This document shows positions 18,201 through 24,159 of a stretch of DNA of 24,159 nucleotides, piece after piece. Position 1 is the stretch's first letter, and the number at the start of each line of letters is the position of its first letter. This DNA is from Phoronis australis (taxonomy: Eukaryota > Phoronida > Phoronidae). The notes under the pieces were generated by a model that searched no databases, was not told the origin of the DNA, and saw nothing but the letters and a program-made list of their open reading frames with translations. Made by a program: the position numbers and the translations under genes. The stretch spans positions 539,413 to 563,571 of the forward strand of contig NMRA01000079.1 in the NCBI GenBank assembly GCA_002633005.1, written 5' to 3'.

Positions 18201-21200
18201 CGCGGCAGATTTAAGGGTGCAGGGACGCACCGCTCGAGCCGACCGATCCGACCAAAGAAAAACCAAAAGTGCCATCGTCATGCTGTACGTGGTCATTTTC
18301 TCTTCTAAAATTGTGATTTCCTAGATCCACCGATCTGCATTCGAACTCGGCTAAATCACAATCAAGGTCCATATTCGAGAGTTCACTGTGTTACGGTCTA
18401 AAATAAATTGTTTTGGTCACTTACCAAATGCCAACTGAATCATATGCAAAGAGTTATTTAGTTGTGCAAATTAAAAAAGAACCATCAAAATCGGACCATG
18501 TTTGAGAAGTTTATGCATGTTTTTGTATACGAATTTCAGGCTTTTTTAGCGTTACGAGTGTCCATTTTAAAAATTACAATTTTCAACTGTCAACAGTAGA
18601 AAAGAAATTTATTTTATTAAGTAAGCTATTGCTTCGATATGACTGGGAATAACTTGAGTCACTTTCAGAATCACTTAGATGAAGTTGTGTTTAATCATTG
18701 AGAAATGGTAGGGTTCACCATAAAACAGGCACTCGTTACGAAATTTGTAAATTCTGTGTTTCTAAATCTCACCTAAAAAAACTAAAGTTCACACTCTGTA
18801 ATAAAAAGAACCAGTGGTGGATTTAGGGGGAGGTCCCTCTAAAATTCTACCAGATACCATTTAGGAGCTCGGGAGTTCGGGTGCGCGCAAGTAGGGGCTC
18901 GTCGAGGGTGAATAAACAACGCATAGGCCCTGAATAAACTGGACAAACCCCGTTTACCGTTTTTTTTAGTCAACAGGTACGCAACCCCAAACATTCGTGG
19001 CCTCTGCGTCCCCACATTTTAGGCTGGGCGCGAACTTCTATTGTAATTCTGGTTATTCCCGTGTCCTGCCCCCCCAACTCAAAATCCTGGATCCGCCCCT
19101 GAGAACTGCAGAATATGCTAGCATAGGCAACACAGCAAATTATTCAATATCTAAACAAACCAAAAGCTTGGATATTGACTGGGTTGTGCTATGTTGAAAA
19201 TGGGCTAAAAAGGCTAACAAAATGTAGTGTACGTACCCCCATGTGGAATTCAGTAACACAAATGGTCATTGCAAATGAAATTATTGCCTTTTAAATAACA
19301 ACACGGTGCTTATTATCACCAAAGAAAAATACATGGCCATACAGCATTATGTTACCATGTGATACAGAAACAGTGTTGTAGTGTACGTACCCCCTTTTGT
19401 AGTGTACGTACCCCCATGTTTACAAATTCCATGAAATTATATCACTTGATAAGTGAACAACATTGGTCTGAGACGGTTTCCTCCCTTAAAAATGTTAGGT
19501 TAAAAGGGTGTTTATTGCAAATACATTTGTTTTGAGTGAAATATTAGCATTTGTGTAGTGTACGTACCCCCATATTTTAATTTGTGCCTATTTTCAAAGT
19601 ATGGCAGATATGCACATGAATGCTGTATTTTTGTTTGTTCTCCTTTAATAGGCTTGGTAAATGATTTAATTCTCAGTACATTCTAAGCATTTTTATAAAC
19701 GTGACAAGTCATTGACATGTAGTGTACGGAGCCGTGTGTAGTGTACGAACCTTCAACCTTTGTGCTATAAAGTATTGCCCACAAGTATTTTTACATGCTG
19801 CTGTTCTCATGAACAATACTGATATTTCCAGAATGCATCCAGTCTGACAAAAAACAATGGACATTTTTTAATTTGTGGGCAATAAAATGCCAGACAGGAT
19901 TTGGCTAGTAACTTTCTACAATACTTGTCATGTGACAACTGATGTAGAGAAAGGTTCTCTATCTCTCAAGACAACTTGCAACAAAACAACTAGTAGAGGT
20001 AGCACAAAACTCAAGATCATCCCATACATTTGTAACTTAGTCAAAATTTGACGTTGATTGACTGTGCGTAGTGTACGTACCCCCAACCAGTATCATTTTT
20101 ACTGTTTACAAGTTGAACACTGGGCCTAACATTGCTTTAACTATTTTGACCAACTGGTGAATGTTTTGAAAATTAGGCAAATAGCATCAAAAAAGTTTTT
20201 GAAAAAAGTACTTACTTGTCATTTTCTTTTTGTAAGGATATTGCAAGAGAAGACGTTCTCATTATACTTTGTTAAGATATGCAATGTATCATCATCTAGA
20301 ATAACTTGATCAGCACGGTAATAACTTTTCTTACTTTAGTACGTGATATTTCTTCAATTTGATCAAACACTTATTAAATTAACAGCTACCTGATAGAAGT
20401 GGGCTGCGACCACAAGTTGTGGTACTCGTACCCTTTCATATAACTGTGATGCATTAGGCCGTAAAATTTTATTCGGTGGTTCTTGTGCAAACATATTTTA
20501 GATTACAAACCTGGAATGATGGTACTTTAAAATAACCCAGCTTTTACAGTTATATGACAACCTCCATTTTTCACCAAAAGTGGCCACCGAATATGGACCT
20601 TGATTGTGATTTGCCCGACTGAAAACAGAGAATCGTGGCTATATGGGTCAACCGTATAAGACAGGTGATTGGTTCTCGATGACGCCTTCTGGCTTGTAGT
20701 CGTCTCAGGTGAAGTCAGACGAGTGCAGCCAATGAAATCGAAAGATAAATTATGTATACCTCGATTGCTTTTCCGTCCTGTTGTTCGAAACGTCTAGGTT
20801 TTCCAAGCTCGAACGTATTGCTAGAGTTGCCCGCGGTACTCTGAAATTGCAATCAAACGACTTTGCTGAAAGCGCGACTGACAGCAGGTCAGTTAGCGAA
20901 ACGGAATCATGAGATCGACAGTGGTGATAGATGAGGTAACATCATTTCTAAAATCTATCGGTAAATTTACACCAACTACTAGCTTATTTACATTGGCTAG
21001 ACTTTTCGGTCGGTAATTAATCATCCGGCCATCTTCAGGTGCGACAGCGTTTTTAGAAGAACGAGCACAAGTGTAGCCTATGCAGTGGCGGATTTAGAGG
21101 GGGCCAAGGAGGCCATAGTACTCCTAAAAATTCTCCCACATTACATTTGGCAATTCGAGGGTGCGAATGTCTGACGGGCAAAATCCTGGCTAATAATGTG

Positions 21201-23145
21201 CTCTGCCCCCCCTCAACACAAAATCCTGGATCCGCCCCTGTTGCTACACTGGTGATCGTGTACTCTGTCGTGGCCCCCCTTAACTCAAAATCCTGGATCT
21301 GCCCCTGCTACAACACCAAAGGTACTCAGGAGTGATTGCCCAAGGGCTACGCACCATGGGGGCTAAGGGGGGCTAATAGCCCCTACTTTTTGAGCAACTC
21401 TATAAAAATCTGAGAAATCAATTAAATCATTTAATTGAGTGTGTTTAGTACAATGAAGAAGTCTTTACACCTCCTGTTTTTATAAAAACTGTCCAAAGAA
21501 ATGTAGGCACATTTGCTTGCCTGCCTGGCAAAAAATCTATAATTGTAGCCAGTGTAGGCAGTGTTTTCGCGGGTGGTCATGAGCGGAAAGGTCTGCTGGT
21601 CCACCTCAAACTGCAGTAGCATTGCCTGCACGACAAACCGACAAAGAATGCAATCGTCAAGGTTGGCAGAGGCGCGTGTGTACACATCTCGTGACACAAG
21701 CTACGGCGTGTTTATGAGCACGTTCTCTTATTTATTCATTCCTCTGTTAGCTCATCGAGAGTGCGAAGCGCCAAGATGTCACGGAAAATGAAGACTACGG
21801 GTTTTAGTCGTTTACGACATATTGAAACGGCCACGATATCAGCTGCAATAGACACGTGACGAAAACTTGAACTGTCGCTCAAAAAATGCATAGTCCAGTG
21901 CAACAGTGATGTTAATAACACGTGTGGAAATAATCCAGAGTTGCACTGACTATTCTGGTGCAAAAGCCATCTACTTTTGCGACACTTTGTTATTGACACT
22001 CTTTGGGATTGGGTGTGAAAGATAATGTCACAGGCAACGACTTGACATCCAACACAATGGCAACAGTTAAGAAATTGGTAAGTATTTGAGTTCAAAGACA
22101 ACAAAGAAGAAGACGCGGCAATTACAGTGAGCGGGGCTCTTATTTTTTTTTTGCCAGCAAGATGGACAGTTAATGACGCCGTGTGTTATAAACGTGCGTA
22201 AGTTGTTACAAATGAATGTGCTGTTGGGAACTCAGGATTTTTTGTTATCACAAAGGTTTGATACCGAGGTACGCTCAAAAGTCTTTGGTTGCGTTAGCCA
22301 AATGAAGTTGTTTGGGAAAACTATCAGATATGATGAGACAGCCTTCAACGCGTAGTTCCACGATACTCAAGCAAGTCGTTTCAATATATTGGTGGAACCC
22401 GAAGTATCTAAAAAACGAAGAGCATCAGCTCGTTTTTAAGACGGTTTTGCCAAACCAGAGTTCCTAGTATTGCCACGGGATCATTAAAACGATTTTATTT
22501 TAAATCAATTGATCAAATTATTTCTTCATTGCAACTCATAAACGAGCCAGTTGCATTCTCATTGACACAGGTTGCGAGGTAAGCCTCTCAAGGGGTTTCG
22601 TTGGCAACGTAAACTGAGTAAGGAAAGTTACCAGATCAATTGTATAGCGACAGCCAAGTACAGTAACCTAAAATACCTCAATTTTGGCAGAAAGCATGCG
22701 CACGGTTTTAATACCGCTGAACGTCAACTAAATTTGACTGAATATTAGGCAAATCATTTTAAGACGAGACACTCTAAAGCCCCCTCAGCCCCCTGTGGTG
22801 CACCGCCCATGTACATGTATTAGTACAAGTCAACTAACTAAATTCAGAAGCGGTTCGTGATTAGAACTAGCAGTTACACAAGAAAATTTTTGCTTCTAAC
22901 TTTCGAAACTTGAAGCAGGACAAGAACCTCACTGTAGTTTTAAAACATTCTCCATGCCTCCTGCTTCAAAACCTTCAAGTAAAAATTGCAAAACCATGAC
23001 GATTCTCTCCAGCAGTGTTTGATTTGTAACAGTTCATTTGAAAATTTACTTACGTGACGTGTGACGGTGAGATTACTACCACTAAGGGAATACGTCTGGT
23101 TGGGTTCGTTCACCTTTACGGAGGCTGCCTTATCCTTGGAAACAC
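15175..23145 (-). CDS. FABP-family lipid-binding protein, partial gene
   Basis: Four - strand pieces align with the intracellular lipid-binding protein family. 23145-23054 begins in phase 1 with Gly-Val, as at the family's intron 1, and reads KVNEPNQTYSLSGSNLTVTR. 18772-18719 continues VRFRNTEFTNF, like the family's xxFKNTExxF. 17096-16992 has NGGKWEERHK and CKVIDG at the positions of family exon 3 (phase 0-0, 105 bases against about 102). 15240-15175 has VFVEISTLVDKFTHEAYRY and stop. The usual Arg-x-Tyr for the fatty-acid carboxylate is not preserved (THEAY). Exon 1 and the segment usually reading FKLGxEFDExxxDxR were not found, and an extra intron splits exon 2. It could be a divergent working gene or a pseudogene. 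Alignment was done from memory. Confidence 0.6.
15241..16640 (-). other. FABP-like last intron, no gene seen
   Basis: Holds no feature I can support. GAGCCCCCCATT occurs twice (near 15679 and 15870), and an inverted match to 774-790 lies at about 16534-16550 next to a doubled GCGAAGCGTT word. Confidence 0.4.
16641..16780. repeat. Minisatellite, about 20-bp period
   Basis: Units GGCATAAATTAACTATTAAC (16641), GGCGTAAATTAATTATTTGC (16661), GACGTAAATTAATTTTTAAC (16681), a 16-base short unit, GGCGTAAATTAACTTTTAAC (16717), a 24-base unit and a diverged last copy. It lies in the last FABP-like intron. Confidence 0.85.
16992..17096 (-). CDS. FABP-like exon 3
   Basis: The acceptor TGTGTTCTGCTTCACAG opens ACG ACT CAC TCT and ATG|GTGAGT, a strong donor, closes it. 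The 35 codons include NGGKWEERHKMPNGN and VIDGA. The GG pair at residues 7-8 and IDG near the end match the family's exon 3 (LDGGKL...LIDGK) position for position with one added residue. The family's buried Arg before the last turn (LVRE) is Cys here (TICK). Confidence 0.7.
17097..17773 (-). other. Intron with AT-rich simple sequence
   Basis: The stretch 17360-17510 is a degenerate TTTATTATTTGTTCAT-type low-complexity run; the + strand frame through it is an artefact. A peptide SFDDSMQKSR can be read on the - strand at about 17134-17105, just before exon 3. It resembles the missing FDExxxDxR segment but does not splice in phase. Confidence 0.5.
17810..17950 (-). other. Small open frame near TCTCGCGA motif (46 codons), with an antisense frame
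   Basis: On the - strand, ATG at 17950 reads MVDEDPMTAKRTKKTYNLVY and on to TAG at 17812-17810. On the + strand, ATG at 17774 reads MLREFPRDSRVVLRNVDEK and on to a possible donor GAC|GTGAGG at 17879. The region is CpG-richer than its surroundings, and 60 bases upstream of the - strand ATG lies ATCTCGCGAAAGTCTCG (near 18017-18001), like the CGCG-box of animal housekeeping promoters. No domain recognised on either strand. At most one of the two can be real. Confidence 0.2.
18211..18372 (-). other. Open frame of 53 codons starting MDLDCDLAEFE
   Basis: ATG at 18372 to TAA at 18213-18211, acidic start, then DLGNHNFRRENDH and a Gly/Ser end. Its first seven codons lie inside the left arm of the 25-bp inverted repeat. 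It is CpG-rich (CGGATCGGTCGGCTCGAGCG). No family recognised. It could be a first exon or a chance frame in a GC-rich patch. Confidence 0.25.
18354..18378 (-). repeat. Inverted repeat, left arm (contains ATG on - strand)
   Basis: This 25-bp stretch is the exact reverse complement of 20587-20611 and reads CGAAT-ATG-GACCTTGATTG... on the - strand. A few more bases outward match with two differences (CTCGGCTAAATC against GTCGGGCAAATC). Confidence 0.85.
18719..18772 (-). CDS. FABP-like exon 2, second piece
   Basis: After AGTTTTTTTAG the frame reads GTG AGA TTT AGA AAC ACA GAA. Joined to the previous piece in phase 0 this gives LTVTRH-VRFRNTEF, which aligns without gaps to the family's LTLKTHSTFKNTEI pattern. 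The 3' edge is unsure: ATG|GTGAAC at 18719 or TTC|GTAACG about 21 bases earlier. Either way about 9 to 16 residues before exon 3 are missing. Confidence 0.45.
18812..19101. mobile_element. 290-bp MITE with CAGTGGTGG / CCGCCCCTG ends
   Basis: The left end CAGTGGTGGATTTAGGGGGAG and right end CAAAATCCTGGATCCGCCCCTG are inverted, hAT-like ends. AGAAC flanks both sides (18807-18811 and 19102-19106). The open frame at 18997-19197 crosses the element's edge and is an artefact. No transposase. Confidence 0.8.
19224..20084. repeat. Dispersed GTAGTGTACGTACCCCC array (seven copies)
   Basis: Exact copies at 19224, 19378, 19399, 19555 and 20068; diverged copies at 19719 (GTAGTGTACGGAGCC) and 19738 (GTAGTGTACGAACCTTC). 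Spacings are 154, 21, 156, 164, 19 and 330 bases, close to multiples of about 155-165 with two close pairs. All are in the same orientation, and the sequence between copies is unrelated AT-rich DNA. The core contains the palindrome GTACGTAC. Confidence 0.9.
20587..20611 (+). repeat. Inverted repeat, right arm (contains ATG on + strand)
   Basis: Exact reverse complement of 18354-18378. On this strand CGAAT-ATG-GACCTTG continues for nine codons (MDLDCDLPD) to a TGA. Confidence 0.85.
20640..20935 (+). promoter_or_regulatory. CpG-rich candidate promoter with short first exon
   Basis: It is much richer in CpG than its surroundings, with an inverted CCAAT box (GATTGGTTC near 20668) and CCAATGAAA (near 20729). 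At 20909 ATG AGA TCG ACA GTG GTG ATA GAT GAG is followed by GTAACA, a possible donor. No downstream exon was identified. If real it would start a + strand transcript inside the FABP-like gene. Confidence 0.2.
21083..21307. mobile_element. Compound CAGTGGCGG MITE with two right ends
   Basis: The left end CAGTGGCGGATTTAGAGGGGG is followed by one right end CAAAATCCTGGATCCGCCCCTG closing at 21240 and a second, TCAAAATCCTGGATCTGCCCCTG, closing at 21307. The same family as 18812-19101 and 24054 onward. No clear target duplication. Confidence 0.75.
21344..22808. mobile_element. 1.46-kb element with GGGC...GCACCA...GGGGGCT ends
   Basis: The left GGGCTACGCACCATGGGGGC and what follows (21344-21380) matches the reverse complement of 22772-22808 (GGGCGGTGCACCACAGGGGG...) with several differences. 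Target duplication not resolved. Interior frames on both strands (21697-21431, 22104-21736, 22173-22355) show no transposase that I recognise. MATVKKL at 22057 ends at a perfect GTAAGT donor, so a spliced element gene is possible. Confidence 0.5.
22809..23053 (-). other. Intron sequence, nothing recognised
   Basis: It lies just past the donor of the FABP-like exon 2 piece; no feature supported. Confidence 0.4.
23054..23145 (-). CDS. FABP-like exon 2, first piece
   Basis: The acceptor GGTTTTCTCTTCCAAG opens GT GTT TCC AAG GAT, and CGT CAC|GTAAGT is a perfect donor. Phase 1 in and phase 0 out. Thirty residues from Val align without gaps to the family pattern (VGF..R...N.TKP..I...GD.LTLKTH): Pro at 14, Gly at 22, LT at 25-26 and His at 30 coincide. 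The family has no intron after this His, so the split is unusual. Confidence 0.55.
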
Positions 23146-24053
23146 CTTGGAAGAGAAAACCGGTAATTTTACTTAACCGGGAGTTAACAATATTCGTACG
23201 TAGTTCAGCTGGGTTGCAAAATTCTTTTAAAAGTAATCCTCTGGAATTAGTCAACGTTAAATATGCAAATATAGGTGTATAGGGTGTAATAAGCTATAAA
23301 CACGCGTATATCTTAATACAAAACAAAGGCCGAGCGCAGGTAACGAGTAGGGTTGGCTCAGTAATTGACCTATCGCAAGCTCCACCCCTATGCGAAAAGT
23401 CACGTGATACCCGACATTCGAACGAGATGTCAGAGGCAAATACACTGTCGCTAAACGACGTTCCTGGTGGAATCGATGAGTGTTTTTGCACTATTTGAAA
23501 ACGCGTCGACAAAGACAAGAGGCGATGCTTTTCAACAGTGAATCGTACGTTCATGATATGGGAATTTGTAAAGGTGACGATGAAAAAATAAGTGCTCGAG
23601 GAGCCAGAGAAAATCCGAAGAACCCCTCGGCCTCGAGGCTACCTTCACCTGACAAATGACAAGGCCACTGATACGATATGTTCATGTAAAGCTGGGTATG
23701 TACCTTAAAGTCCAATTATCTGTACGATTCCATAGATTTCATGATCTTTCAAATAAAATCAGTGGAGATTCACCGACATTTTTATTCTGTCGTCTGCTAA
23801 ATTTCGCCAAATGAAAAGTAGGTCACAACTGGTGGGACTCCTGGAGTAAAGTAAGTCATAGATTACAGACAACACATGCACTATAGTCTCTGACTAGATC
23901 GAATCGATAGCTTTTCTAATCTTGTCACGAAATATTTAGATAAAAAAATTCAGGTTCATAGCTCAGGTACACACTCATCTCGTCCTGGGCAAACAGTTAG
24001 CTCCGGTAGCCTAGGTCTAGGGCTGTGTCTAAGTAAAATTAATGTCTGGAATT
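23146..24053. other. No gene resolved; expected position of FABP-like exon 1
   Basis: It contains TCACGTGAT (near 23400) in a CpG-richer stretch at 23330-23480 and small frames on both strands (such as ATG 23525, 44 codons) without recognisable domains. The FABP exon 1 pattern (FxGxW...NFxxYxxxLG) was not found, so it may lie past the window. Confidence 0.4.
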
Positions 24054-24159
24054 CAGTGGCGGATCTAGGATACCACAGGGGGCCCAACATATGTTGCCTC
24101 GTGGAATTGGGCAAAGTGCGATTGTATGTGCACAGGCGGCACGAAAGTTGCAGGGGCCA
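24054..24159 (+). mobile_element. Left end of another CAGTGGCGGAT element, cut by the window
   Basis: It starts CAGTGGCGGATCTAGG at 24054, like the left ends at 18812 and 21083. The right end is not in the window. Confidence 0.6.

Noticed and set aside
18997-19197. 66-codon + strand frame
   Set aside because: Crosses the right end of the 18812-19101 MITE.
22940-23254. 104-codon - strand frame taken as one exon
   Set aside because: Only 23145-23054 matches the FABP family and is bounded by splice signals; the rest reads through an acceptor and a perfect donor.

Overview
The window is eukaryotic: coding sequence is split by GT–AG introns of 1 to 5 kb, intergenic DNA is AT-rich with scattered CpG, and much of the rest is DNA-transposon ends, inverted repeats and a satellite-like repeat. 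A CARD domain, a Rab GTPase and a fatty-acid-binding-protein (FABP) fold point to an animal. The repeat style (terminal CAGTGGCGGAT elements, CCGTCCGTC-type leader, TA-flanked elements) suggests a marine invertebrate such as a non-vertebrate deuterostome or a lophotrochozoan. I cannot name the species.

Left and centre, + strand (about 1.4 to 14.1 kb): one gene whose three well-supported exons (4738-4956, 6338-6413, 11778-12520) join in phase into a 341-residue protein. It has an N-terminal CARD (residues 1 to about 90), a short linker and a complete Rab-type small GTPase ending in the prenylation motif CILL. This CARD-Rab fusion is the most interesting item here: a death-fold adaptor on a membrane-anchored GTPase switch, with His replacing the switch II Gln and the whole GTPase encoded by one exon. 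Two possible upstream exons (about 1596-1600 and 1882-1996) also join in phase and could extend the N terminus. Its introns hold a TA-flanked 1.7-kb element, a 500-bp CAGGGCTTGGAAT element, a direct duplication of about 0.8 kb, and arrays of a 436-440 bp repeat built from three subunits of about 146 bp. Each subunit carries a CTAGTGGC core that resembles a CTCF site.

Right, - strand (15.06 to beyond 23.15 kb): pieces of an FABP-family gene, convergent with the CARD-Rab gene. The last two exons (17096-16992 and 15240-15175) sit at the family's usual intron positions, and a poly(A) signal lies 114 bp past the stop. Two upstream pieces (23145-23054 and 18772-18719) match the first half of the usual exon 2, which implies an extra intron. 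Exon 1 and a short stretch before exon 3 were not found.

The FABP introns contain a CAGTGGTGG-type MITE, a dispersed GTAGTGTACGTACCCCC array, a perfect 25-bp inverted repeat that includes an ATG and seven codons on both arms, a compound MITE and a 1.46-kb element with GGGC-type inverted repeats. The last 106 bases are the left end of another CAGTGGCGGAT element.
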